This document shows, piece by piece, positions 1 through 6,495 of a stretch of DNA of 8,086 nt. Below the pieces are notes generated by a model, which saw only the letters and a program-made list of their open reading frames with translations, did no database searches and had not been told where the DNA came from. This DNA is from Hymenobacter sp. (lineage in GTDB: Bacteria > Bacteroidota > Bacteroidia > Cytophagales > Hymenobacteraceae): assembly GCA_025362615.1 (NCBI GenBank), contig JANYFQ010000441.1, forward strand, positions 1 to 8,086, given 5' to 3'. Each line of letters starts with the position of its first letter. The first letter of the stretch is position 1. A program made the position numbers and the translations under genes.

Positions 1-354
1 GAGGGAGTTCAGCGACTTTTGGATGTGGCAACTGCTATTGCGGAAATGCCCGGCGGCGTCGTCCTCATCGACGAAATTGACAACGGCCTGCACTACTCCG
101 CCCTGCGCATCCTGTGGAAGGGCATCCTGCAAGCGGCCCGCGCCTACGACGTGCAAATTGTGGCCACCACCCACAGCGCCGAGGCCCTGCGCCACCTGAC
201 GTGGGTGCTGAAGGAGGAAGAAAACGTCGGCTACCGCGCCGACGTGGCGGCCTACACCCTCATCCGGGCCGACGACGATACGGTGCGCAGCTACCGGCAC
301 GATTACGAGCAGTTGGAGTACGCCCTTGAACGCGGCCTTGAAATTCGCAATTAG
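1..354 (+). CDS. AAA15/OLD-type ABC ATPase, C-terminal fragment (5' end outside window)
   Basis: The reading frame is open from base 1, so the gene starts upstream; the TTG at 19 is an internal codon. About 117 codons are visible. They hold the C-terminal half of an ABC-type ATPase head: a signature-like GVQRLL (bases 4-21), a Walker B strand VVLIDEID with Asp at 70-72 and catalytic Glu at 73-75, the downstream NGLHY typical of OLD/RecF/AAA15 ATPases, and the switch-histidine strand ATTHS (His at 172-174). The tail, with a conserved-looking YxxLExALExGLEIR ending, matches my memory of AAA15/AAA_21 proteins. Walker A and any coiled-coil insertion must lie upstream. Such ATPases act as soluble sensor or motor subunits that control a partner nuclease or effector. 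The next gene, 14 nt downstream, encodes a TOPRIM-like protein, the expected partner for this class. Family assignment is strong; the biological role is inferred. Confidence 0.88.
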   Translation, partial: EGVQRLLDVATAIAEMPGGVVLIDEIDNGLHYSALRILWKGILQAARAYDVQIVATTHSAEALRHLTWVLKEEENVGYRADVAAYTLIRADDDTVRSYRHDYEQLEYALERGLEIRN

Positions 355-368
355 TACGGCGGCAGGCA

Positions 369-1046
369 ATGGCAACTCGGAAATTTAATATCTTCGTGGA
401 AGGCACCGACGACCACGATTTGGTGCGGGTGCTGGTGCAGCAGTTGCGCAGCACCGCCCGCCACCCCACCATCACCAATACGCGGGCAGGGCAGCTTGTG
501 GCCACCTACCTGTTGCTGCCGGAGAGCGGCGACGAACTGCTGATTGCCAGCGTCGGCGGCTGGGACAAGCTGGGTGCCAACCAGGCATTTCAGGTGCAAG
601 AAGCCCGCAATTCGGGCGGAAAAACGCTGGTGGTGTTCGATGCCGACAAAGACCCTGAGCAGCGGGCAGCCCTGCTGACGCAGCGCATTGCGGCCGACGA
701 CCCCGGCGCGGGCGTGTACCTTTTGCCGGGGCCAGGCCAGGCCGGCGACCTGGAAACCTTGCTCCTGCAACTGGTGCCGCCCGCCCACCGGGCGGTGATG
801 GACTGTTACGACCGCTACGAGCACTGCTTGCAGCAATTGGTCGTGAACGGGCAAAACTATTACCACACGCCTTCCGCTAAACGCCGCATCTACGACTACG
901 TAAACGTGATGCCGTTGCAGGGCAAGGAGTGGGAGCGTCACCACGAAAAAGGCGGCCAGAAGATTTTTGAAAACCCCGATTTGTGGAACCTCGACGCGCC
1001 CGCCCTCCAGCCCCTCCGCGCCTTCCTCGACCGCCACATTCGCTAA
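369..1046 (+). CDS. Stand-alone TOPRIM-like protein, DUF3226-like, partner of the AAA15 ATPase
   Basis: A 225-residue soluble protein with no signal peptide. The N-terminal strand NIFVEGTDD (residues 7-15) carries Glu11. SVGGWDKL follows at 61-68, then the strand LVVFDADKD (87-95) with Asp91 and Asp93. This E...DxD spacing is the metal-binding layout of a TOPRIM fold, as in OLD nucleases. A later GDLETLL (126-132) and the ending WNLDAPALQPLRAFL recall DUF3226 proteins, which are often encoded beside AAA15 ATPases. By analogy with AriB of PARIS or the TOPRIM half of OLD nucleases, it may be a metal-dependent nuclease or effector held or activated by the ATPase; the sequence does not prove this. 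The ATG at 369 follows the ATPase stop by 14 nt and is preceded only by a weak purine-rich stretch, as is usual in Bacteroidota. The residues needed for metal binding are intact. The name DUF3226 is from memory; the TOPRIM-like reading is firmer. Confidence 0.78.
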   Translation: MATRKFNIFVEGTDDHDLVRVLVQQLRSTARHPTITNTRAGQLVATYLLLPESGDELLIASVGGWDKLGANQAFQVQEARNSGGKTLVVFDADKDPEQRAALLTQRIAADDPGAGVYLLPGPGQAGDLETLLLQLVPPAHRAVMDCYDRYEHCLQQLVVNGQNYYHTPSAKRRIYDYVNVMPLQGKEWERHHEKGGQKIFENPDLWNLDAPALQPLRAFLDRHIR

Positions 1047-1053
1047 TTGTCCC

Positions 1054-1575
1054 ATGAAATACCTCCTTCTTCCCGCCCTCGCCCTGCTACTCGTGGCCTG
1101 CGACAGCACCCCCCGCGAACGCCAAGCCATCGCCGACAAAGAGCTGAAGAAGCTCGACACCCTGGCCCGCACCGGCGGGCAGCGCTTGGCCCGGGCGGCC
1201 CGAAAAACCGCCGCCTACGACGCGAGCAACCGCGCCCGCCGCGCCCAGCCCCTCGACCCGAAGCAGGAAATGGCCATGTGCGCCAACCTGCTGGGACCGT
1301 ATTCGGGCAAGCTCGACCAGCTCACGCCCGCCACCATTGCCGGGGCCTACGCCGAGCTGGTGCGCGAAACCCGCCCCCGCCACAAAACCTGGACCGCCCG
1401 CGACTGGGACTACGCCCGCGCCGTCTATCAGCGCCTCAACGCCGAGCTGAAACGGATACGGCTGGATTTGCCCGCCCGCGAAGAGCTCAAAGTACGCGCC
1501 CGGCAGGCCGAATTTGTGGCCCTGCAAGCCGGCCGCACCGCCAAAGAGCTGGGCGCGGCGGTGAAGGAAAAGTAA
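1054..1575 (+). CDS. Small helical lipoprotein of unknown function
   Basis: The ATG at 1054, 7 nt after the TOPRIM stop, is preferred over the in-frame ATG at 967, which lies inside the preceding gene, because it begins exactly at a signal peptide. The start MKYLLLPALALLLVAC is a type II signal with lipobox LVAC and Cys16 as the predicted lipidated residue, followed by DSTP. The mature part (about 158 residues) is charged and probably all alpha-helical, rich in Arg, Ala, Leu and Lys. Its C-terminal region contains WTARDWDYARAVYQRLN and then an amphipathic stretch ending KELGAAVKEK. That layout resembles short Bacteroidota periplasmic lipoproteins of unknown function, but I do not recognise the family with certainty. 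No catalytic motif is visible. Tight spacing suggests co-transcription with the ATPase/TOPRIM pair and the hydrolase; whether it works with either is unknown. Confidence 0.8.
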   Translation: MKYLLLPALALLLVACDSTPRERQAIADKELKKLDTLARTGGQRLARAARKTAAYDASNRARRAQPLDPKQEMAMCANLLGPYSGKLDQLTPATIAGAYAELVRETRPRHKTWTARDWDYARAVYQRLNAELKRIRLDLPAREELKVRARQAEFVALQAGRTAKELGAAVKEK

Positions 1576-1596
1576 GCGCCGGACCCCCACCGCCCC

Positions 1597-2289
1597 ATGA
1601 CCATCCTCGCCCTGCACTACTGGGCCGGCTCGGGCCGGGCCTTCGATTTGCTGCGGCCCCGGCTGCGGCCCGGCACCGCGCTGCTGGCCCCCGACCTGCC
1701 GGGCTTCGGCGGGCAAGCCGCCCCGGCGGGCTTCGATTATTCGGTGGCGGCCTACGCCGATTGGGTGGTCGCCTTCATCCAGACCCACGAATTGAAGAAT
1801 TTTGAGCTGCTGGGCCACAGCATGGGCGGCAAATTTGCGCTGGCCGTGGCTGCCCGCCGCCCGGCGGGCCTGCGGCGGCTCACGCTGCTCGCGCCCTCGC
1901 CCCCGGCCGGCGAGCCCATGCCCGAAACCGCCCGCCGCGCCGCCCTGGCGGCCTTCGGCAACCCCGCCGCCGCCGAGGCCACGTACCGCCGCATTGCACA
2001 GTGCCCGCTGCCCGCCGCCCGGCACCGGCAGGTAGTAGCCGATAACCTCCGCACCACCGCCCCGGCCTGGGACGAGTGGCTGCTGCGCGGCTCCCGCGCC
2101 GATATTTCGGCCCTCATGCCCCGCCTGGCGGTGCCCTGCCGGCTGCTCGTGGGCCAGCACGACCGCGTGCTAGCGCCCGGCACCCAACGCCGCCTCACGC
2201 TGCCCTTGCTGCCACCGGGCACCCGCCTCGCGGTGGTGCCCGGCGCGGGCCACCTGCTGCCGCTAGAAGTGCCGGGAGTAATTGTTTAA
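1597..2289 (+). CDS. Alpha/beta hydrolase, probably C-terminally shortened
   Basis: A 230-residue cytoplasmic alpha/beta-hydrolase-fold protein. LALHYWAGSGRAFDLL (4-19) is the strand and oxyanion turn, with HYWAGS in place of the commoner HGxxGS. DLPGFG (33-38) is the usual next motif. The nucleophile elbow is GHSMGG (73-78) with Ser75. The acid is probably Asp189 in LLVGQHDRV and the base His219 in GAGHLLPLE, so the triad is complete. The Met1 start gives the family's normal short N-terminus. The substrate cannot be predicted; esterase or thioesterase is likely. The end is odd. Family members normally carry a further helix of about 15-20 residues after GHLLPLE, but here the frame runs VPGVIV and stops at a TAA lying inside an AT-rich repeat array that begins at 2281. 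The catalytic residues all precede the break, so activity may survive, but folding of the last helix would be affected. It is the last gene of the plus-strand run. Confidence 0.85.
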   Translation: MTILALHYWAGSGRAFDLLRPRLRPGTALLAPDLPGFGGQAAPAGFDYSVAAYADWVVAFIQTHELKNFELLGHSMGGKFALAVAARRPAGLRRLTLLAPSPPAGEPMPETARRAALAAFGNPAAAEATYRRIAQCPLPAARHRQVVADNLRTTAPAWDEWLLRGSRADISALMPRLAVPCRLLVGQHDRVLAPGTQRRLTLPLLPPGTRLAVVPGAGHLLPLEVPGVIV

Positions 2290-2344
2290 TTATTACATTG
2301 TTTAATTGTTTAATTATTGCATTATTTAATTGCTAGATTGTTGC
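2281..2344 (+). repeat. Degenerate octamer tandem array, left arm (consensus ATTGTTTA)
   Basis: Eight consecutive 8-bp units can be read directly: attgttta, attattac, attgttta, attgttta, attattgc, attattta, attgctag, attgttgc. The array is very AT-rich against its GC-rich surroundings and overlaps the last three codons of the hydrolase, including the stop. Bases 2303-2343 pair with 2397-2437 in inverted orientation at 36 of 41 positions, counted by eye. Confidence 0.85.
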
Positions 2345-2437
2345 TCATGCGGCCCCATTGGTGCTGCACTAGTTGCAGAGTAACTGCCAGAACAGCCAAC
2401 AATTAAACAATTAAAAAATGCAACAATTAAACAATTA
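2303..2437. repeat. Large imperfect inverted repeat between convergent genes
   Basis: Two 41-bp arms (2303-2343 and 2397-2437) match in inverted orientation with five mismatches. They enclose a 53-nt core of ordinary base composition (2344-2396). The core itself can fold: ctgca at 2364-2368 pairs with tgcag at 2374-2378, and gcag at 2375-2378 can instead pair with ctgc at 2384-2387. The element fills the gap between the convergent hydrolase and patatin genes, and its right edge stops one base short of the patatin stop codon. In RNA it would form a long A/U-rich hairpin from either strand, so it could serve as a bidirectional terminator or 3'-end stabiliser. A small non-autonomous repeat element is the other reading. 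I found no clear target-site duplication. Confidence 0.75.
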
Positions 2438-2443
2438 ATCATT
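2397..2443 (-). repeat. Degenerate octamer tandem array, right arm
   Basis: On the minus strand this segment reads as units of the same octamer: an aatgatta edge, then attgttta, attgttgc, atttttta, attgttta and a final partial attgttg. It is the inverted partner of the array at 2281-2344 and overlaps the patatin stop codon (2439-2441) at its edge. Confidence 0.75.
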
Positions 2444-4748
2444 CCAACGCCCGGCCCCGGAACAGCAAGAACCCCAAATGCCCCCACACGGCGAAGCCGC
2501 CCTGCGGGTCGTCGTAGTAGCGGGCGTGGAGGGCCAGGGGGCCGATGGGGGTCCGAAAAATAAGGCCCGTGCTGGCCGTGACGCGGGGCCGGTCGAAGCC
2601 CCGGCTGCGGGTGGCCCGCTGGTCGTCGAGGCGCTCGAAGACCTGGAAGTTGAGGTGCGAATACAGCTCCGTGCGCCACTCCAGCTTGCCGAGCAGCGGC
2701 TGGCTGTAGCGCAGGCCCACGGCCCCGTAGCGGCCGGTGCGGTAGCTGTCCAGAAACAGGGTGCGCGAGTCGGCCAGCGGCGCAAATACCGGGGCCGGGG
2801 TGATGGACGAGCGGTAGGTCGAAAACGTGCCCTGGCCCGTGGCCACGGCCTCGGCAAAGTAACCCCAGGCCCGGCGTTCGCCCTTGAGGGCAAAGTAGCG
2901 CTCGATGGTGCCCTTCACGACGAGCCACTGGTGGTGGCGCTCGTAGTCGGGCAGTTCCGAGGTCGAGCCGGGCGTGTAGTTGGCGTTGCCGGCCACGCCC
3001 CGTACCGAGTACGTGTACTGCTTGCCGGCAATGGGGTACTGCTTCTCGTTGAGGGTGTTGCGCGAGGTGCGCAGGGCCGCCGTGAGGCCCTGAAAAATGG
3101 TTTTATCGAGCACGTCGCCGCTCTTGATTTCGGTGGCGTTGGTGTAGTCGTCGCGGGTGCGGAAAGCCCCCAGGTCAATCAAATACCGGCTACGGTAGGC
3201 GGGGCTGATGCCGATTTGCACCCCGAGCTTGGTGTCCTGCTGCCGCACCTGGGTGCTGAGCACGTCGCGCCCGAGCAGGCCACCGGTGTTCTGGTAATCC
3301 CACTGGTTGTAGGTGATGGCGGGCTCGACAAAAAACGGAATGCGGGCCGGCACGCTGATGCGAAACGAGCCGTGCGAGCCGTTGTAAAACCGCCCCAGGC
3401 TCACGTCGGCCGAAGCCGTGAAGAGCTGCCGCCGCAAGTAGCGGTACTCGATGCCGAAGTACAGGTTGTCGAGCGGGCGGTTGCTGAGCACGAAGCCTAC
3501 TTCGGTGGTGACGTTGTTGTTGCGTTGGGCATCGACGGAAAAGATGTAGCCTTTTTTCTGTTCGCTGTAGCGGATGCGGGGGTAAATGTTGCGGAAAAAA
3601 TCGTCGGAAGCCAAGCGGTAGTAGCCCTCCTCCAAATCGTCGAGCGAGTAGGTACTGCCCGAGCGCCGGAAGAAGTTGGCCGCGTACTCGTTTTGCAGCG
3701 GGTTGAGGCCGCGCACCTCCACGCCCACGAAGCGCGGGGTGGGCGCTTCGCCCTGAAACTTGCGGCGGCGGGCTTGCAGCAGCAGCGTGTCTTCGCGCCG
3801 GGCAATGCGGAGCTTGATGAGGTCGAGCTTGTCCTGGGTGGCGGTGTCGCCCTTGGCGATGAGGGTTTTCACGCGGTCGAAATCGCCGGCCCCCAGGCCC
3901 GTTAGGTCGGGTTGGATGAAAATGCCGTTGGCCCCCACGCTCAGGGTGTCGGCCACGCTGGTGCCCAGAAACAGGATGGTGGCGGCAAGCTGGGCATCGT
4001 CGTCTTTGGGGTATTTCTTGAAGGCCACGTCGCCCACGTTCACCCCGATGATGACGTCGGGGTTGAACTCCTTTTTCATGACGTTGGTGGGGAAGTTGTT
4101 GTAGAGCGCCCCGTCGAAGTAATACTTGCCGTCGAGGTTGCGGATGGGCCGGAAGGCCAACGGAAACGTCATCGAGTTCCGCACCGCGTCGCTGAGGTTG
4201 CCCTTGCGCTGCACCACCTGCTGCCGCGTAAACACCTCCGACGTAAGGCAGCGGAAGGGCACAAAGAGCTTGTCGAAGTCGTAGCCGGCGCTGGCCCCGG
4301 CCGGGGCCAGCAGCCGGGCCAGGGCCAGGTTCAGGTTCAGGTCGTTCACAAGGTTGGTGCTCACGCGGGCCTTGAACGTGGAGTCTATCGCCACGCCCAG
4401 CCGCAGCGAAGCCGGCGAGGGCTCGGTGGTGGCGAAGTTGAAGGTTTTGTTTTCCAGCGGCTTGCCCGAGGTCCAGCGCTGAAACTCGGGGCTGAGCACT
4501 ACCGTCTCAATCTCGGCCGGCGAGTAGCCGGCGGCGTACATACCGCCCACAATGGCCCCCATGCTGGTGCCAACGATGTAATCAATCGGAATGTGGTTTT
4601 TCTCGAGCTGCTTGAGCACCCCGACGTGGGCCAGGCCCTTGGCCCCACCGCCGCTCAAAACCAAGCCCACTTTTTGCGCCTGAGCGTTGAAGGTCAAGCC
4701 CAACAGCAGCCCGCAGGTTATCAAATTGCGAAGTAGGAAAGGTGTCAT
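2439..4748 (-). CDS. Patatin-like phospholipase with POTRA-like segment and outer-membrane beta-barrel
   Basis: A complete 769-residue protein. Residues 1-24 are a Sec signal peptide ending NAQA. The patatin domain spans about 26-235: oxyanion loop SGGGAKG (32-38), nucleophile elbow GTSMG with Ser62, and the Asp of the catalytic dyad in FDGA (Asp212). Residues from about 338 to 410 look like one POTRA domain (FVGVEVRGLNPLQ and on). From about 415 to the end there are alternating beta strands rich in Tyr and Arg, as in BamA/TamA barrels, closing with GHLGFLLFRGRALE. This is the architecture of PlpD-type (type Vd) secreted phospholipases, in which the barrel anchors the protein in the outer membrane; the lipase domain is exported or faces the periplasm. 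The expected activity is phospholipase A. The frame is intact with all catalytic residues. It is transcribed alone, divergent from the gene at 4946 and convergent with the hydrolase. Confidence 0.92.
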   Translation of the reverse strand: MTPFLLRNLITCGLLLGLTFNAQAQKVGLVLSGGGAKGLAHVGVLKQLEKNHIPIDYIVGTSMGAIVGGMYAAGYSPAEIETVVLSPEFQRWTSGKPLENKTFNFATTEPSPASLRLGVAIDSTFKARVSTNLVNDLNLNLALARLLAPAGASAGYDFDKLFVPFRCLTSEVFTRQQVVQRKGNLSDAVRNSMTFPLAFRPIRNLDGKYYFDGALYNNFPTNVMKKEFNPDVIIGVNVGDVAFKKYPKDDDAQLAATILFLGTSVADTLSVGANGIFIQPDLTGLGAGDFDRVKTLIAKGDTATQDKLDLIKLRIARREDTLLLQARRRKFQGEAPTPRFVGVEVRGLNPLQNEYAANFFRRSGSTYSLDDLEEGYYRLASDDFFRNIYPRIRYSEQKKGYIFSVDAQRNNNVTTEVGFVLSNRPLDNLYFGIEYRYLRRQLFTASADVSLGRFYNGSHGSFRISVPARIPFFVEPAITYNQWDYQNTGGLLGRDVLSTQVRQQDTKLGVQIGISPAYRSRYLIDLGAFRTRDDYTNATEIKSGDVLDKTIFQGLTAALRTSRNTLNEKQYPIAGKQYTYSVRGVAGNANYTPGSTSELPDYERHHQWLVVKGTIERYFALKGERRAWGYFAEAVATGQGTFSTYRSSITPAPVFAPLADSRTLFLDSYRTGRYGAVGLRYSQPLLGKLEWRTELYSHLNFQVFERLDDQRATRSRGFDRPRVTASTGLIFRTPIGPLALHARYYDDPQGGFAVWGHLGFLLFRGRALE

Positions 4749-4945
4749 CGGAGAAGAAAAAAAGAATAAAACGCCCGTGCGGGCCGCGCCCGCAGTACGC
4801 CCGCCGGCCTGTCGAGGTTTTAGGAGAAACGCAGCCTGGGGGCATTCAGCAGTTTTTTAGTAATATTTCATTACATTAGCCGGGCCAAAGGCGCTGCTTT
4901 TGGCCCGCGCGAGCACGTTCTTTCACTACCTCAACCTATTCGACC
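4749..4945. promoter_or_regulatory. Divergent intergenic region with AT-rich core, likely promoters both ways
   Basis: This 197-bp gap separates the start codons of the patatin gene and the first T9SS cargo gene, so promoters for both should lie here. The AT-rich core at about 4851-4878 is the only likely place. It contains a perfect small inverted repeat, gtaat-atttc-attac (4860-4874). I found no convincing Bacteroidota sigma element (TTG then TAnnTTTG) on either strand, so no promoter positions are given. Near the patatin side, 4773-4793 is a GC-rich patch where gcccg/cgggc and gcggg/cccgc form alternative 5-bp stems. A poly-purine run (4751-4767) lies directly before the patatin start on the plus strand, which gives a pyrimidine-rich leader on the sense strand. 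Confidence 0.4.
4881..4907. other. Perfect 9-bp hairpin in the leader of the first T9SS cargo gene
   Basis: The arms cgggccaaa (4881-4889) and tttggcccg (4899-4907) are exact reverse complements with a 9-nt loop, and a G-T pair can extend the stem inward. It sits 38 nt upstream of the ATG at 4946, probably within its 5' UTR. A leader hairpin affecting RNA stability or translation, or a DNA-binding palindrome, are both possible. It lacks a following T tract, so it is unlikely to be an intrinsic terminator for plus-strand transcription. Confidence 0.55.
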
Positions 4946-6436
4946 ATGAAACACGCCTACCTGTTGCTTTTGTTGCTGCTGGCCCTGCCGGGGCGCAGCC
5001 AGAATTTCTGCCCGTTTCGGCCGGGCGTTACGTACCAACTGCACGAGGCTGCTACGCCCGGCGATACCATTCACGGGGTGAGGCTGGCCCGAGTCGGCAC
5101 CCGCGTGGGTGCCGACTCGGTGTTTGCGTTTGCGCCACGCACCAGTTCCTTGCGCCGCAGTTTTTCCGGTGCGCCTTTCAGCCAGATGCAGCGGCCCGAC
5201 CACTTCTTTGGGGCCTCCCTCACCTGCCGGCCGGGCAGTGAGTACGTGCTGGCCGCCGCCAACGGCCGCACTCTGGTGCTGCGGCCCCGGGCGGCCCTCA
5301 ACCAGCCGTGGGCGGCGGCCCCCGGCCTCACGGCCCGCGTGGTGGCCCGCAGCGTATTGCCGCTGCCCGTCGCCAATGCCCCGGCGGCCGATACGTGCGT
5401 CACGGTTGCTTTTTCGGATGGTCAGCAACTGCTCCTTAGCAAAAATTACGGTTTCGTGCAGGGGCCGGTTTTGGGCAACTACCTCAACCCGCGCCTGCCG
5501 CGCAAGGCCCTCACGCTGCTAGCTCAACCTGAGCGCCCCCTCGGCACGGTGCGCCTGGGGGCGCTGGCGGCTTTCGACTTCGCGCCCGGCGACGTGTTTG
5601 TTTACCAAGGCTATTCGTATGGTTCGCCGTTTCCATGTGGCACCGACAGTTGGACCCGCGACAGCGTACTGAGCCGCGCCGATAGCCCCGGCCGCGATAC
5701 GATTACCTACCGCATTTGGTCGCGCACCGTCAGCCAGATGTGCGCCAACGGCCCGCGCCTTGCTGGCCCGGCCAACATCCGCACGTTGGTGGTGAGCGCC
5801 GACTATAGGGGGTTGGGCACCGGCAGCCTCACCCAGTTTTGGGCCAACCGAGGTGGGGGGCGGCCTGTGGGTTGGCTGCACTTTGTCGGTTATCGGGCGG
5901 CAGTCTTTGGCAACCGGTACGTGCAGGAAAACAAGTTCTTCATGCCCAACGGGGCCGCGCCCGCCACTGCCGACACGCTGGCCCTCCTTGATGCCGGTGC
6001 GCTGGATTCGGGCTACCACCTGACGTTGGGCGAAGGGCTGGGGGCCGTCCACGAAGCACAAATCGGCTTCAGCGGGGTGAGCAGCAACCTGATTGGCTTC
6101 CGCAAAAACGGCGTGGCGGTGGGCCAGCTTCCCACCATTGTTCAATTGATGCTATCTATCCGCGCCACCCGCCCGGCCGCCACCACAGCCGCTTTCCCTC
6201 AACCCTTCGCTGAAAACCTGACGGTGAAATTCGACCTCGCCCGCCCGCAGCCCGTGGCCCTGGTGCTGCACGACGGCCTGGGCCGCACGGTGCTGACGCG
6301 CCCGGCTACGGCCCAGCCCGCCGGTGCCCAGCAGCTTGAGTTGGACACCCGCGCCCTGCCCGCCGGCCTCTACACCCTGCACCTTGCCTTTGGGGGCGAA
6401 GGACGGACAGAGGTGCTCAAGGTACTGAAAAACTGA
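4946..6436 (+). CDS. Secreted protein of unknown function with T9SS type A C-terminal sorting domain (paralogue 1)
   Basis: A 496-residue protein with an N-terminal signal peptide (MKHAYLLLLLLLALPGRSQ, cleavage near residue 19). The ATG at 4946 is chosen because it opens this signal; upstream there is no Shine-Dalgarno sequence. The C-terminal domain from about 409 to 496 has the T9SS type A pattern: RPAA...FPQPF, then LTVKFDL, a DGLGRTVL turn, LPAGLYTLHL, and a basic end VLKVLKN. It should therefore cross the outer membrane through the type IX machinery and be released or attached at the surface. The body (about 20-408) matches no family I know. It starts FRPGVTYQLHEAATPGDT (24-41), and includes ANGRTLVLRPRA (105-116), SDGQQLLLSK (157-166), AAFDFAPGDVF (208-218) and CGTDSWTRDSV (231-241). 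Cys231 and Cys266 are shared with the paralogue downstream and could form a disulphide; Cys22, Cys94 and Cys151 have no aligned partner there. The beta-rich content suggests a surface or extracellular adhesive or structural role, without visible catalytic motifs. Confidence 0.88.
   Translation: MKHAYLLLLLLLALPGRSQNFCPFRPGVTYQLHEAATPGDTIHGVRLARVGTRVGADSVFAFAPRTSSLRRSFSGAPFSQMQRPDHFFGASLTCRPGSEYVLAAANGRTLVLRPRAALNQPWAAAPGLTARVVARSVLPLPVANAPAADTCVTVAFSDGQQLLLSKNYGFVQGPVLGNYLNPRLPRKALTLLAQPERPLGTVRLGALAAFDFAPGDVFVYQGYSYGSPFPCGTDSWTRDSVLSRADSPGRDTITYRIWSRTVSQMCANGPRLAGPANIRTLVVSADYRGLGTGSLTQFWANRGGGRPVGWLHFVGYRAAVFGNRYVQENKFFMPNGAAPATADTLALLDAGALDSGYHLTLGEGLGAVHEAQIGFSGVSSNLIGFRKNGVAVGQLPTIVQLMLSIRATRPAATTAAFPQPFAENLTVKFDLARPQPVALVLHDGLGRTVLTRPATAQPAGAQQLELDTRALPAGLYTLHLAFGGEGRTEVLKVLKN
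6218..6304 (+). repeat. Copy 1 of near-identical sorting-domain DNA
   Basis: This 87-bp stretch inside the first T9SS cargo gene aligns without gaps to 7810-7896 in the second, with about 8 mismatches counted by eye. It encodes the LTVKFDL to LTRP core of the sorting domain. The similarity is higher than in the bodies of the two genes. Confidence 0.75.
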
Positions 6437-6495
6437 AGTTTTGACTGACTTTTACCCGTCGTTTCCAATCTCCAATACCCATTCCCTTCCTCACC

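Noticed and set aside
967..1053. Upstream in-frame start for the lipoprotein at 967
   Set aside because: It would overlap the TOPRIM gene by 80 bp and bury the signal peptide; the ATG at 1054 begins exactly at the lipoprotein signal.
351..1172. 273-codon minus-strand open frame opposite the TOPRIM gene
   Set aside because: The plus-strand product has coherent TOPRIM-like motifs; the antisense product does not resemble a protein family.
1087..2160. 357-codon minus-strand open frame across the lipoprotein and hydrolase genes
   Set aside because: Gly/Ala/Arg-rich translation without motifs, antisense to two genes with clear signal peptide or catalytic motifs.
2344..2396. Possible gene remnant or integron attC site in the 53-nt core between repeat arms
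   Set aside because: Short peptides can be read from it, but none is recognisable. The characteristic attC core sites were not found, and there is no integrase nearby.
2281..2443. Reading the repeat region as a CRISPR array
   Set aside because: The units are 8-bp, contiguous and without unique spacers, and the two blocks face each other. No cas genes are present.
2326..2928. Minus-strand open frame spanning the repeat region and the patatin 3' end
   Set aside because: It runs out of frame through patatin codons and then through repeat DNA; the composition is a frame shadow.
2478..4736. Two long open frames on the plus strand opposite the patatin gene (2478-3905 and 3912-4736)
   Set aside because: Their translations are low-complexity (Val, Gly, Ala, His, Arg) with no domain. 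They are the usual antisense shadow of a GC-rich gene, and the opposite strand encodes a full patatin protein with every motif.
4582..4845. Minus-strand frame covering the patatin leader
   Set aside because: It lies in a different frame from patatin and overlaps its signal peptide and start; it has no recognisable product.
6437..6495. Separate promoter or terminator between the two T9SS cargo genes
   Set aside because: The 59-nt gap contains no stem-loop and no convincing Bacteroidota promoter elements.
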